DNA of 64,000 nucleotides. It comes from Microbispora hainanensis. GTDB taxonomy: Bacteria > Actinomycetota > Actinomycetes > Streptosporangiales > Streptosporangiaceae. This document shows positions 15,790 to 24,264 of this stretch, piece after piece (within the stretch, counting starts at the first letter, position 1; each line of letters begins with the position of its first letter). Location of the stretch: positions 2,108,001-2,172,000 of the forward strand of contig NZ_CP108086.1 in assembly GCF_036186745.1 (NCBI RefSeq). The letters are read 5' to 3'. The notes under the pieces were generated by a model. It searched no databases and had not been told where the DNA came from. It worked only from the letters and a program-made list of their open reading frames with translations. The translations under genes and the position numbers were made by a program.

Positions 15790-16811
15790 GCCGTGCCGCC
15801 TCCCGTCTGGCGCCGGGCCGCCCGCGCGGCGAGATGGTCGGTGAACCGGGCCATCGGCACCGTCAGCAGGATGAACAGCAGCGCGGCCACCAGGTAGGGC
15901 GTGAAGTTGAAGTCGAGGTCCTTGTGGATCTGCGCCTGCCGCAGCGCCTCCAGCGGGCCGAGCACGGAGACCAGCGCGGTGTCCTTCTGCAGCGAGACGA
16001 AGTCGTTGAGCAGCGGCGGGATCACCCGGCGGACGGCCTGCGGCAGCACCACGTGACGCATGGTCTGGCCCTGCGTCAGCGCCAGCGATCGCGCCGCCGC
16101 CCGCTGGCTCGGGTGCACCGACTCGATGCCCGCCCGGAACACCTCGGCGACGTACGCGCCGTAGGACAGCACGAGCGCGATGATGCCGAGGGTGACCGGG
16201 TCACTGGGTGCGCCTTGCAGAGCGAGTGCCGGAATGCCGAACCCGACCAGATAGATGAGCAGGATGGTCGGGATGCCGCGGAAGACGTCGGTGTAGATCA
16301 CGGCCAGCGCGCGCAGCGGGAAGAACACCGGTGAGCGCAGGCCGCGTACCACTGCGACGAGGAGCCCCAGCACGAGGATGAACACCTCGGCGATGAGGAA
16401 CATCTCGATGTTGAGCACGAAACCACGCAGCACGTCGGGCAGCGCGGCGACGAACGCCTCGGGGCTGAGGAAGGTCTCCCGCACCCTCGGCCACCCCGGC
16501 GACGAGGTGATCCCGACGACGAGGGCGACCACCACGACGATCGTGGACGCGGTCGCGACGGAGACGGACCGCCGTGCCCGGCCGCGCAGCTCCGCCTCCC
16601 GGCGGAGCTGGCGCTCGCTCTTCACCCATACGGGTGACTCCCCGCGTCCGGGGCTTCCCACCGGCGCGGCGGCCTCCGAGGGCAGCGACGTTCCCCCCGG
16701 CTCGGCCCGCAGATCCCCCTCCCGCGATCCCGCGGCCTCCGGATTCCCCGCCGGCGACTCCGCGGCCTCGGGTTCTGCCACGGGCGAGCCGGCCGCCTCT
16801 CCTTCGGTCAC
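15786..16811 (-). CDS. Polar amino-acid ABC transporter permease with long disordered N-terminus
   Basis: The 341-residue His/Glu/Gln/Arg-type permease has transmembrane segments from about residue 85 on and the EAA-type loop RAAARSLALTQGQTMRHVVLPQA. The first about 65 residues are Glu-Ala-Pro-rich and predicted disordered, which is unusual for this family. The GTG start overlaps the stop of the binding-protein gene as GTGA, so coupling supports it; a shorter start would break that overlap. It forms one importer with the flanking genes. A single permease gene suggests a homodimeric channel. Confidence 0.92.
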   Translation of the reverse strand: MTEGEAAGSPVAEPEAAESPAGNPEAAGSREGDLRAEPGGTSLPSEAAAPVGSPGRGESPVWVKSERQLRREAELRGRARRSVSVATASTIVVVVALVVGITSSPGWPRVRETFLSPEAFVAALPDVLRGFVLNIEMFLIAEVFILVLGLLVAVVRGLRSPVFFPLRALAVIYTDVFRGIPTILLIYLVGFGIPALALQGAPSDPVTLGIIALVLSYGAYVAEVFRAGIESVHPSQRAAARSLALTQGQTMRHVVLPQAVRRVIPPLLNDFVSLQKDTALVSVLGPLEALRQAQIHKDLDFNFTPYLVAALLFILLTVPMARFTDHLAARAARRQTGGGTA

Positions 16812-17689
16812 TTGAGCTCCGGCGCGCCCGCGGCGGCGGTCAGCCACTGGCTCTCGATCTGCGCCAGCTCACCGGACGACCTCAGCTCGCCGAGCGCCTT
16901 GTCGACGCAGCTCACCAGCGGGTTGCCCTTCTGGAACAGCAGGCCGAACTCCTCGGGCTCCCCGGCGTTCGCGTCGAACTGCCCGACGATCTTCGAGCCC
17001 TCCACCTGGGCGGCGGTGACGTAGAAGGCGGTCGGCAGGTCGACGACGATGGCGTCGATCTGCTTGTTCTTCAGCGCGTTGACCGCGTCGACCTGCTGGT
17101 TGAACACGCTCGGGTCCTTGGAGGGCTGGATGACCGACCGCACCGCCTCCAGCGCGGTGGTGCCGGCCTGCACGCCGATCTTGGCGTCCTTGAGCTCGGC
17201 GAGGCTCGTGGCGGAGGCGAACTTCGTGCCGTCGAGGGCCACGACGCCCTGCTTGACCGTGTAGTAGCCCTGGCTGAAGTCGACGGCCTTGGCCCGGCTG
17301 GGGGTGATCGAGATCTGGTTGACGTCGAAGTCGAACTGCTTGGGCCCCGGGGCGAACGACGAGTCGAACGGCACGACCGCCCAGGTGACCTCGTCCTTGG
17401 TGAATCCCATCTTCTCGGCCACGGCGTAGGCGACCGCGCTCTCGAACCCCTGCCCGTTGGAGGGGTTGTCGTCCTTGAACCACGGCTCGTACGCCGGCTT
17501 GTCGGTGCCGATCGTGAGCTTGCCGGGGGTGATGAGCTTGAGGCTCTCCTTCGCGCACGCGTCCGCGGCGGCGGAGCCGACCGGGCTCGCGGCGGCGCTC
17601 GCGGTGGTGGAGGTGTCGTCCGCCGGAGCGCAGGCGGCGGCCGCCAGCACGAGAGCGCCGGACGCCAGCAGGAGTGAGGGACGGCGCAT
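16808..17689 (-). CDS. Extracellular amino-acid-binding lipoprotein
   Basis: The 293-residue protein has a lipoprotein signal peptide with lipobox LAAAAC and lipidated Cys20, a Ser/Thr/Ala linker, then a family 3 solute-binding domain (LTIGTDKPAYEPW, QFDFDVNQISITPSRAKAVDFS, KIGVQAGTTALEAV). It captures a polar amino acid outside the cell and delivers it to the permease. A GGAGG five bases before the ATG at 17689 supports that start over the Met at 17701. It is the first gene of the operon. The QFDFDVNQIS stretch resembles glutamate/glutamine binders, but the ligand is not certain. Confidence 0.93.
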   Translation of the reverse strand: MRRPSLLLASGALVLAAAACAPADDTSTTASAAASPVGSAAADACAKESLKLITPGKLTIGTDKPAYEPWFKDDNPSNGQGFESAVAYAVAEKMGFTKDEVTWAVVPFDSSFAPGPKQFDFDVNQISITPSRAKAVDFSQGYYTVKQGVVALDGTKFASATSLAELKDAKIGVQAGTTALEAVRSVIQPSKDPSVFNQQVDAVNALKNKQIDAIVVDLPTAFYVTAAQVEGSKIVGQFDANAGEPEEFGLLFQKGNPLVSCVDKALGELRSSGELAQIESQWLTAAAGAPELK

Positions 17690-17742
17690 CGCAGCCTCCA
17701 TCGAGGGGTGTTTCCACGAAATCCGCTGAATCGGACGGCAAG

Positions 17743-17771
17743 ATACTAGCGTTCCGTATAACCCCTGTTGA
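17743..17771 (-). promoter_or_regulatory. Probable promoter of the amino-acid transporter operon
   Basis: On the minus strand TCAACA (17766-17771) and TAGTAT (17743-17748) are separated by 17 bases and point at the binding-protein gene, whose start lies about 53 bases downstream. The -10 is strong and the -35 moderate. Confidence 0.5.
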
Positions 17772-17815
17772 CCTGAGGGGAATCACTCCTCACCGGACGG
17801 CCCACAGAACCGCGA

Positions 17816-17848
17816 AGGGCCCCTCTCCGGCGTACGGAGAAGGACCCT
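17816..17848 (-). terminator. Terminator after the rpsF-ssb-rpsR-rplI operon
   Basis: AGGGCCCCTCTCCG and CGGAGAAGGACCCT pair over 14 positions with two mismatches around a 5-base loop. The stem lies about 20 bases after the rplI stop. Confidence 0.6.
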
Positions 17849-17868
17849 CGACGGAACTGCGACGGGTG

Positions 17869-18315
17869 TCAGCCCGCGACCACCTCGACGTCGATGGTGG
17901 CGGCGACCTCCGGGTGCAGCCGGACGCTCACCTTGTGGGTGCCGACGCTCTTGATCGCGTTGCCGATCTCGATGCGGCGGCGGTCGAGCTGCGGACCACC
18001 GGCGGCCTTGACGGCCTCGGCGATGTCGCCGGTCGTGACCGAGCCGAACAGCCGGCCCGACTCGCCCGCGCGGGTCGTGAGGCGCACCTTGAGGGCGCCG
18101 AGCTGGCCGGCGACCTCCTTGGCGGAGCCCAGGTCGCGGATCTCGCGGGCGGCGCGCGCCTTCTTCAGCGAGGCGACCTGCGACTCGGCGCCGCGGGTCC
18201 AGCGGATGGCGAAGCCACGAGGAATGAGGTAGTTGCGGCCGTAGCCGTCCTTGACCTCGACGATGTCGCCGGGAGCGCCGAGGCCGGAGACCTCAGTGGT
18301 GAGGATGAGCTTCAT
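17869..18315 (-). CDS. rplI: 50S ribosomal protein L9
   Basis: The 148-residue protein starts [36 protein letters not shown], the invariant N-domain of L9, followed by the long connecting helix and the C-domain ending DVEVVAG. It binds 23S rRNA domain V. The start was chosen at the conserved MKLIL rather than the longer open frame. It is the last gene of the rpsF-ssb-rpsR-rplI operon. Confidence 0.98.
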   Translation of the reverse strand: MKLILTTEVSGLGAPGDIVEVKDGYGRNYLIPRGFAIRWTRGAESQVASLKKARAAREIRDLGSAKEVAGQLGALKVRLTTRAGESGRLFGSVTTGDIAEAVKAAGGPQLDRRRIEIGNAIKSVGTHKVSVRLHPEVAATIDVEVVAG

Positions 18316-18334
18316 TTGTCCTGAGTCTCCTTTC

Positions 18335-18571
18335 TCAGCGCGCGGTGCTCGTGTACGGCAGCAGGGCCATCTCACGAGCGTTCTTGATAGCGGTCGCCAC
18401 GTCGCGCTGGTGCTGGGTGCAGTTGCCCGTCACCCGGCGAGCACGGATCTTGCCGCGGTCGGAGATGAACTTCCGCAGCAGTCCCGTGTCCTTGTAGTCG
18501 ACGTAGGAGATCTTGTCGTGGCAGAAGAGGCAAACCTTCTTCTTGGGCTTGCGCACTGCCGGCTTCGCCAT
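18335..18571 (-). CDS. rpsR: 30S ribosomal protein S18
   Basis: The 78-residue protein contains [16 protein letters not shown] and [16 protein letters not shown], standard S18. The CxxC plus the later Cys and His suggest the zinc-binding (C+) form; actinomycetes often carry a second zinc-free copy elsewhere. It sits on the 30S platform next to S6. The start at MAKPAV follows a ribosome site, and it lies between ssb and rplI as in relatives. Confidence 0.97.
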   Translation of the reverse strand: MAKPAVRKPKKKVCLFCHDKISYVDYKDTGLLRKFISDRGKIRARRVTGNCTQHQRDVATAIKNAREMALLPYTSTAR

Positions 18572-18658
18572 CGTGGTGCTCCTCTCAGAGCCCCGCATGA
18601 AGCGGGAATGGTCGCTCGGTTGTGTTTACGGTGGTTGGGACCGGAAGGCCCCGGTGAC

Positions 18659-19195
18659 CTAGAAGGGCGGTTCGTCGCTGAAGTCGCCGCCGAAGCCGCC
18701 GCCGCCCTGCGGGCCGCCGCCGAAGCCGCCGCCACCGCCGGAGCCGTAGCCCCCCTGCGGAGCAGGCGCCGCGGTCGCCCACGGGTCGTTGGCAGGTCCG
18801 CCGAAGCCGCCGCCGCCACCGCCCTGGCGCGAGGTCTTGTTGACCTTCGCCGTGGCGTTGCGCAGCGAGGGGCCGACCTCGTCGACCTCGACCTCGTAGA
18901 CCGTGCGCTTCTCGCCTTCCTTGGTCTCGTACGACCGTTGGCGCAGCCGTCCCTGGACGATCACCCGCATGCCGCGCTGGAGGCTCTCGGCGACGTTCTC
19001 CGCCGCCTGCCGCCAGACGTTGCAGGTGAGGAACAGGCCCTCGCCGTCTTTCCACTCGTTGGTCTGCCTGTCGAGGAACCGCGGAGTGGACGCGATGCGG
19101 AACCGGGCCACGGCCTGCCCCGTCGGGGTGAAGCGCAGCTCCGGGTCGTCGACAAGATTGCCGACGATCGTGATCTGGGTGTCGCCTGCTGCCAT
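18659..19195 (-). CDS. ssb: Single-stranded DNA-binding protein
   Basis: The 178-residue SSB has an N-terminal OB fold ([37 protein letters not shown]), a glycine-rich flexible region and the acidic tail DFSDEPPF that recruits partner proteins. It coats single-stranded DNA during replication and repair. It lies between rpsF and rpsR, the conserved actinobacterial order. The long Gly-rich linker (runs of four to six Gly) is typical of actinomycete SsbA. Confidence 0.98.
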   Translation of the reverse strand: MAAGDTQITIVGNLVDDPELRFTPTGQAVARFRIASTPRFLDRQTNEWKDGEGLFLTCNVWRQAAENVAESLQRGMRVIVQGRLRQRSYETKEGEKRTVYEVEVDEVGPSLRNATAKVNKTSRQGGGGGGFGGPANDPWATAAPAPQGGYGSGGGGGFGGGPQGGGGFGGDFSDEPPF

Positions 19196-19297
19196 CGGTC
19201 GCTTTCGCCTTCCTATCCCGTCAGCTGAGCCGTCAGAGGCTCAGAGTACGGCCCGGGCCCGACAAATCGCCGGGCTTCGGGGTGCTGCCAGTGAAGC

Positions 19298-19588
19298 TCA
19301 GTGGAGCTCGGGGCGGATGACCTTGGTGCGGAGGATGCCCTCGTTCAGGTTGAGCTGGCGGTCCAGCTCCTTCACGGTGGCAGGCTCGGCGGTCAGGTCG
19401 ACCACGGCGTAGATGCCCTCGGACTTCTTGGCGATGTCGTAGGACAGGCGGCGACGGCCCCAGACGTCGACCTTCTCCACGGTGCCGCCGTCGTTGCGGA
19501 CGACGCTGAGGAACTGGTCGAGCGACGGCTGCACGGTGCGCTCGTCGAGGGACGGGTCGAGAATGACCATCATCTCGTAGCGACGCAT
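19298..19588 (-). CDS. rpsF: 30S ribosomal protein S6
   Basis: The 96-residue protein starts [19 protein letters not shown] and carries the S6 core [21 protein letters not shown]. It pairs with S18 on the 30S subunit. It is the first gene of the rpsF-ssb-rpsR-rplI operon. The ATG follows GGAGGTT. Confidence 0.98.
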   Translation of the reverse strand: MRRYEMMVILDPSLDERTVQPSLDQFLSVVRNDGGTVEKVDVWGRRRLSYDIAKKSEGIYAVVDLTAEPATVKELDRQLNLNEGILRTKVIRPELH

Positions 19589-19772
19589 GTGTGATCCAAC
19601 CTCCTCTGGACTCTTGCGGTCACGACGCCTTGCCGTGACAGGAGGACCCTGCGCCTCGCGCCGGGAGGCATGCCCCCCGGCCCTTATCAGACGCAGTCGA
19701 ATAAGGCTATCAGCCACTTGGCCCCACCCGGCCCGGAGAGTGAAACTGGAGGTCGGAGAGGGGGTAGGCGCG

Positions 19773-20105
19773 ATGCGAAACACCATCGGCCGAAAAAGAA
19801 GAAGCCCCGGTCACTTCATACTCGACACGGACGGCAGGCCGCACCCGCGGGAGAACGCGATGACGATCGCGACGCTCGTGTGTGGCCTGGTGGCGTTCGT
19901 CACGGGCTTCATCGTGGCGGCCCACATGATCGCGTCGTGGGTGGGCGCGGTCGGGTTCTGGGGCGGGCTGTACGCCCAGTTCGTCTCGTCGACCACCAGA
20001 CAGCGGGCGCTGATCATCGTGGGGATCGTGGGGTCGTTCGTCGGCGCCGCGCTGGGCATCGCGCACGGGGGCTTCTTCCCCCGCGGTTTCTCGCTGCGCA
20101 ACTGA
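19773..20105 (+). CDS. Small two-segment membrane protein
   Basis: The 110-residue protein has a polar N-terminus ([15 protein letters not shown]) and two hydrophobic segments ([21 protein letters not shown] and [19 protein letters not shown]). The ATG follows GGAGAGGGGG at good spacing. It is divergent from rpsF. I do not recognise the family. Its stop codon lies within the first unit of a 14-15-bp tandem repeat that runs on for about 120 bases. Confidence 0.65.
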   Translation: MRNTIGRKRRSPGHFILDTDGRPHPRENAMTIATLVCGLVAFVTGFIVAAHMIASWVGAVGFWGGLYAQFVSSTTRQRALIIVGIVGSFVGAALGIAHGGFFPRGFSLRN

Positions 20106-20227
20106 CGCCGCGCAACTGATGCCGGGCAACTGATGCCGGGCAACTGATGCCGGGCAACCGGCACCTGCGCGACCGACACCTGCGCAACTGACGCCGCGCG
20201 ACCGACGCGTGCACAACCGACACCTGC
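20098..20227. repeat. Tandem repeat of 14-15 bp
   Basis: About nine imperfect units based on GCAACTGATGCCGG run head to tail from the end of the membrane-protein gene. Three central units are identical; the outer ones drift to GCGACCGACACCTGC. Confidence 0.85.
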
Positions 20228-20246
20228 GCACCTGGCCTGTGACCGT

Positions 20247-20423
20247 TCAGCCGCCGATGTGCAGGTCCACGCCGAGCAGCACGAGGAACCACAGGAAGAC
20301 CGCGATCAGCGCCTGGGCGACCTGCTTGAGGAGCGTGGGGGTGATGTAGTCGTGGAGCCAGGCCACATAGAGGCCGACGAGGATGTAGATGAGAAGGACG
20401 AAGCTGCCTAAGCGATATCTCAT
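20247..20423 (-). CDS. Small single-domain membrane protein (58 aa)
   Basis: The 58-residue protein begins MRYRLGSFVLLIYILVGLYVAW and ends FLWFLVLLGVDLHIGG, giving two hydrophobic segments with a short polar loop (LHDYITPTLLKQ). AAGGAG lies just upstream of the ATG. Similar short proteins are widespread in actinomycetes, but I know no function. It faces the tandem repeat on its downstream side. Confidence 0.7.
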   Translation of the reverse strand: MRYRLGSFVLLIYILVGLYVAWLHDYITPTLLKQVAQALIAVFLWFLVLLGVDLHIGG

Positions 20424-20608
20424 GCTCGTCTCCTTGACGACGAAGTAGTATCGCGCGCGGGTCTGGGGGGCGCGTGCACACGCGACTGCCCTGTTTCGCA
20501 CGCTTGAAACAGCGCGCCCTCTTGAAACGCTCTTGGAGAGCGCCTAGAGTTCGCCCCTCGCGTCCGGCGGCCTCGCGATCAGGCAACAAGCATTGGTGGA
20601 GGAACGGC

Positions 20609-21400
20609 ATGGACAGCCACAACGGCGCCCGCCCGCGGATCGGAGCCCACGTCGACCAGGACGATCCGCTGGCGCACGCGGCGGCCCGCGACGCCGACGT
20701 GGTGCAGTTCTTCCTCGGCGATCCCCAGGGCTGGAAGGGCCCGGTGACGCCCGCCACCGCCGACGCCCTGCGCACCTCGGACGTGGACGTCTACGTGCAC
20801 GCGCCGTACGTCATCAACGTGGCCACCGCGAACAACCGCATCCGCATCCCGAGCCGCAAGCTGCTCGATTCGCATCTGAAGGCGGCGGCGGCCATCGGCG
20901 CCAAGGGCCTGATCGTCCACGGCGGGCACGTCAACGCGGGCGACGACCCGCAGACCGGCTTCGACAACTGGCGCAAGGTCTTCGAGCGCACCGAGTGCCC
21001 GATCCCCGTGCTGATCGAGAACACGGCCGGCGGCGGCAACGCGATGGCGCGGAAGCTGGAGCGCATCGCCCGGCTGTGGGACGCGGTGACGGCGGGGGCG
21101 CCGGACCCCTCGGTCGTCGGCTTCTGCCTCGACACCTGTCACTTCCACGCGGGCGGCGAGGAGCTCGCCGGCCTCGTGGAGCGGGTGAAGGCGATCACGG
21201 GCCGCATCGACCTCGTGCACTGCAACGACTCGCGCGACGCGTTCGACTCCGGGGCCGACCGCCACGCCAACCTCGGCAACGGCCAGATCGACCCCGAGCT
21301 GATCCTGGAGGTCTGCCGGGCGGCCGGGGCGCCGATCGTGGTGGAGACGCCGTTCGAGGGCCAGGCCGACGACATCGCGTTCCTGCGCAAGCACCTGTAG
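20609..21400 (+). CDS. nfo: Apurinic/apyrimidinic endonuclease IV
   Basis: The 263-residue TIM-barrel enzyme cleaves DNA at abasic sites in base-excision repair. Candidate metal-site residues of the family appear in order: His in VHGGHV, Glu in LIENTAG, Asp/His in CLDTCHFHAGG, His/Asp in LVHCNDS and DRHANLGNGQI, Glu in VVETPF. The ATG follows GGAGGAA. An inverted repeat (CTGTTTC ... GAAACAG, 20491-20512) sits upstream and could be regulatory. Confidence 0.94.
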   Translation: MDSHNGARPRIGAHVDQDDPLAHAAARDADVVQFFLGDPQGWKGPVTPATADALRTSDVDVYVHAPYVINVATANNRIRIPSRKLLDSHLKAAAAIGAKGLIVHGGHVNAGDDPQTGFDNWRKVFERTECPIPVLIENTAGGGNAMARKLERIARLWDAVTAGAPDPSVVGFCLDTCHFHAGGEELAGLVERVKAITGRIDLVHCNDSRDAFDSGADRHANLGNGQIDPELILEVCRAAGAPIVVETPFEGQADDIAFLRKHL

Positions 21401-21404
21401 CCGT

Positions 21405-21425
21405 TCGTCCACACCCTGTGGATAA
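21405..21425. promoter_or_regulatory. Inverted DnaA-box pair between convergent genes
   Basis: TCGTCCACA (one mismatch) and TGTGGATAA (perfect, rev. TTATCCACA) face each other across three bases in the 43-base gap between nfo and the glycosyltransferase gene. The two could also fold as a hairpin and act as a weak terminator. Confidence 0.5.
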
Positions 21426-21443
21426 CTCTGCGGATTGAAAACG

Positions 21444-22679
21444 TCAGGAAGCGGGTACGGGCGTCTGAACGCCTCGCTCGTCCCGCACCCCCGCGGGCCT
21501 GCGCGTGGCGCGCCACAACTGCACGTACGACGTGACGGCCGCGGCGAGGAAGACGAGGTTGCGCAGGACCAGCACGAGCGTCCCCGGCAGGGTGCCCGTC
21601 CAGCTGTAGTCCAGCTCGATCCAGGGATACATGACGCCCGTCAGCAGGGCGGCGACCATGACGAGCAGGGCGGCCGGCCGCTGCGTCGGGCCCGGCCGGT
21701 CGCGCCGCACCGACAGGATGACGGCGGCGATGCCGATCACCCACACGAGGTACTGCGGTGACAGCACCCGGCTGGTGGCGACCAGGAAGAGCACGGTCGT
21801 GAGAGCGGCGTCGTAGTACGACCGGGGGCTGGGGGCCGCGCGCAGCCACCACAGGCCGATCAGCGCCAGCGCCACGGGCGTGGCGGCCAGGCTCACCATC
21901 GTCGCGACGCCCACGCCGCCGCCGACGGCCTCCATCGCGCCGTGCCGATAGGTGGTGTAGCCGTCCCACCAGCCGAGGGCCCGGGCGAGCGCGAACGGCG
22001 TGGCGGCGAGCGACTCGATCTGCAGCCCGCGCTTCTCCTGTGCGGTCAGGAAGTCCAGCGCGTGCGGCATCGTCAGGGCGGCCACGCCGCATCCCCCGAC
22101 CGCGACCGCGACCGTGAGCCACGACGCGGTCAGCAGCTCGCGCCACCGCCGCAGGCCGGCGAGCAGCGCGACCGGCCAGACCTTCACGAGGAGCCCGGCG
22201 CCGATGAGCGACCCGCGCACCACCGGGTTGGCCGACGCCGTCAGCGCGAGCACCGCCACGAGCGTGACCATGAGGTCATAACGGGAGACGAGCACCGGGC
22301 CGAGCAGGGCCGCGCCCACCGTCCACGCCCACGGCCCCGTACGGCTCCCGCCGCGCCGGCCGGTGGAAAACCACCAGACCAGGAACAGGATCGCGAGGTC
22401 GCACAGTGCCGCCAGCAGATAGAAGGCGACGTGGTAGCCCAGCGGCAGCAGCCGGGGGGCGAGCAGCGGCAGCGCCGCGAACGGCGGGTACTGCCACTTC
22501 TCGTCACCCGCCGGGAACTGTCCCTCCGCCAGGATCTCGGACCAGTGGCGATAGAGGGTGACGTCGTTCCTGAACGCCACGCCGTGCCCGGTCGGGATGG
22601 TCTGGGTCGCGACGAGGAGGAGCATCACCCTGGTCACGACCCACACCAGCAGCAGGAGCCATGGTGGCCTCCGGTGCAT
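21444..22679 (-). CDS. Integral-membrane glycosyltransferase, GT87/DUF2029 family
   Basis: The 411-residue protein has about ten transmembrane segments and a family-type luminal motif EKWQYPPFAALPLLAPRLLP. The region SRVLSPQYLVWVIG near the C-terminus is typical of polyprenyl-phosphate-mannose-dependent transferases. Such GT-C enzymes add mannose or arabinose to envelope glycolipids or glycans. The ATG at 22679 follows GGGGGAGA. A second member follows upstream in the same orientation, so the two may act in one pathway. The acceptor is unknown. Confidence 0.87.
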   Translation of the reverse strand: MHRRPPWLLLLVWVVTRVMLLLVATQTIPTGHGVAFRNDVTLYRHWSEILAEGQFPAGDEKWQYPPFAALPLLAPRLLPLGYHVAFYLLAALCDLAILFLVWWFSTGRRGGSRTGPWAWTVGAALLGPVLVSRYDLMVTLVAVLALTASANPVVRGSLIGAGLLVKVWPVALLAGLRRWRELLTASWLTVAVAVGGCGVAALTMPHALDFLTAQEKRGLQIESLAATPFALARALGWWDGYTTYRHGAMEAVGGGVGVATMVSLAATPVALALIGLWWLRAAPSPRSYYDAALTTVLFLVATSRVLSPQYLVWVIGIAAVILSVRRDRPGPTQRPAALLVMVAALLTGVMYPWIELDYSWTGTLPGTLVLVLRNLVFLAAAVTSYVQLWRATRRPAGVRDERGVQTPVPAS

Positions 22680-22793
22680 CGTGTCTCCCCCGTTCGTCGC
22701 GGACACTCTCACGCGACGCTACGCGATGCCTCCGCGCGGACGGCTCGGAACCGCGCCGCGACGGGCGCGAAATCCGATGTAAGTTTCACGGCT

Positions 22794-24161
22794 TCACACC
22801 GTCTCCGGCTGCTGCCGCACCCCTCGTGAGAGGAGCGAACGGCGCAACACGAGACGGTCCTCGGCGTGATCGAACACCCCGCCCGACGGGTCGTCGACCT
22901 CTCCCTGGCGGATGACGTCGTGCTCGGGCCGCAGGATGTCGCGGACGACGAGCGCCATGAGGATGACGATGGTCAGCGCCCGGGCCCAGACCGACAGGAA
23001 GTAGGGGTCGTCGCCGATGCCCTCCCCGGCGTGGTCGGGATACTGGGTGATCAGGTAGAGCCAGATGGAGAAGAAGTACCAGCACTCGGCGACCTGCCAG
23101 GCGGCCAGCGCCCCCCACCTCGGCCTGGCCAGCACCGCGAACGGCACCAGCCACAGGACGTACTGCGGCGACCAGACCTTGTTGGTGATCATGAAGGCGG
23201 CCAGGGCGAGGAAGCACAGCTGCATCAGGCGCGGGCGGCGCGGCGCGGCGAGCGCCAGCACGGCGACACCCAGCAGGAGCACCGCCAGCGCGGCCATGGC
23301 CATGGTGTTCAGCTTCTCCGCGTCGCCGAGAAAGGCCAGGAAACCGGGCCTTTCCATGCCGAACCACTCGGTCTTCTGGAAGAAGAACCACAGCCCGCCC
23401 CAGTCGGCGCCGCGCTCGCTGCTGAACGCGTAGAACTTCTCCCAGCCCTCGAAGTTGACCAGCATGATCGGCACGTTGACCAGCAGCCACGCGCCCGCGG
23501 CCCCGGCGAGGGTCTTGAGGAACGGCACCCACTTCGCCGTACGCACCGTGAGCAGGAACAACGCGCCGAAGAACATCAGCGGGTAGAACTTCGTGGCCAC
23601 GGCGAGGGCCAGCAGCACACCCGCCAGCCACGGCCGGTTGCGGGCCCAGGCCAGCAGGCCGCCCAGCGCGAGGGCGCCGGCGGCGAGGTCCCAGTTGATG
23701 TACGCGCAGAGGATGACGGCCGGGCCGACGGCGTACCAGAGGGCGTCCCAGCGGCGGGCGGGACCGGCGAGCGCGGCCATGAGCAGCACGCCCACGACCA
23801 GCGCGATTCCCATCAGGATCACGGTGACGTCGTAGAACACGACCCCGTCGCCACCCGCGAGGCGGCGGGCGAACTCCATGATCCCGCCGATGCCCACCGG
23901 GTATTCGACCGGATAGTCGACGTACGGGATCTTGCCCTCGTTGAGCTTCTCGGCCCAGAACAGCGGATAGATGTCGGTGTAACAGAAGTTCGTGAACTGC
24001 CCGACGCCGCCGTTCCAGGCTCCGCCGAACCGGCAGGGATATTTCCACAGGTACGCGAGAACGGCGCCGAGCCCCGCGAGAAGCCCGAGAGGCAGGTACG
24101 GCACCGCCCGCGCGGCGACCCCGGGCAGCGGGGCGGAGTCGTTCGTGGTCCGGGTCGTCAT
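22794..24161 (-). CDS. Integral-membrane glycosyltransferase, GT87/DUF2029 family (second copy)
   Basis: The 455-residue protein has about eleven membrane segments. YVDYPVEYPVGIGGIMEFARR forms the first periplasmic loop and TNKVWSPQYVLWLVPFAVL matches the C-terminal SPQY signature shared with the neighbour. The Met at 24161 is chosen; an ATG at 24182 is also in frame. The C-terminal about 45 residues are polar. The gene lies just downstream of the PBP gene, separated by a very strong hairpin, so it is probably transcribed separately. Role in envelope glycan synthesis is inferred from the family. Confidence 0.85.
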   Translation of the reverse strand: MTTRTTNDSAPLPGVAARAVPYLPLGLLAGLGAVLAYLWKYPCRFGGAWNGGVGQFTNFCYTDIYPLFWAEKLNEGKIPYVDYPVEYPVGIGGIMEFARRLAGGDGVVFYDVTVILMGIALVVGVLLMAALAGPARRWDALWYAVGPAVILCAYINWDLAAGALALGGLLAWARNRPWLAGVLLALAVATKFYPLMFFGALFLLTVRTAKWVPFLKTLAGAAGAWLLVNVPIMLVNFEGWEKFYAFSSERGADWGGLWFFFQKTEWFGMERPGFLAFLGDAEKLNTMAMAALAVLLLGVAVLALAAPRRPRLMQLCFLALAAFMITNKVWSPQYVLWLVPFAVLARPRWGALAAWQVAECWYFFSIWLYLITQYPDHAGEGIGDDPYFLSVWARALTIVILMALVVRDILRPEHDVIRQGEVDDPSGGVFDHAEDRLVLRRSLLSRGVRQQPETV

Positions 24162-24207
24162 GCTCGGTATTGCACCATTCAACGCCTCGGCTTGGCGACT
24201 CCGCGCG

Positions 24208-24248
24208 CCGAAGGGGCCCGCGGCGGGAGTCGCCGCGGGCCCCTTCGG
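24208..24248. terminator. Perfect 18-bp terminator hairpin downstream of the PBP gene
   Basis: CCGAAGGGGCCCGCGGCG (24208-24225) pairs fully with its complement at 24231-24248 across a 5-base loop. It lies 17 bases after the penicillin-binding-protein stop, so it ends that transcript. Confidence 0.85.
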
Positions 24249-24264
24249 GACGCCGGATCGCGGA

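Noticed and set aside
20098-20227. Possible CRISPR-like array
   Set aside because: Units are contiguous 14-15-bp tandem repeats with no spacers and no cas genes nearby.
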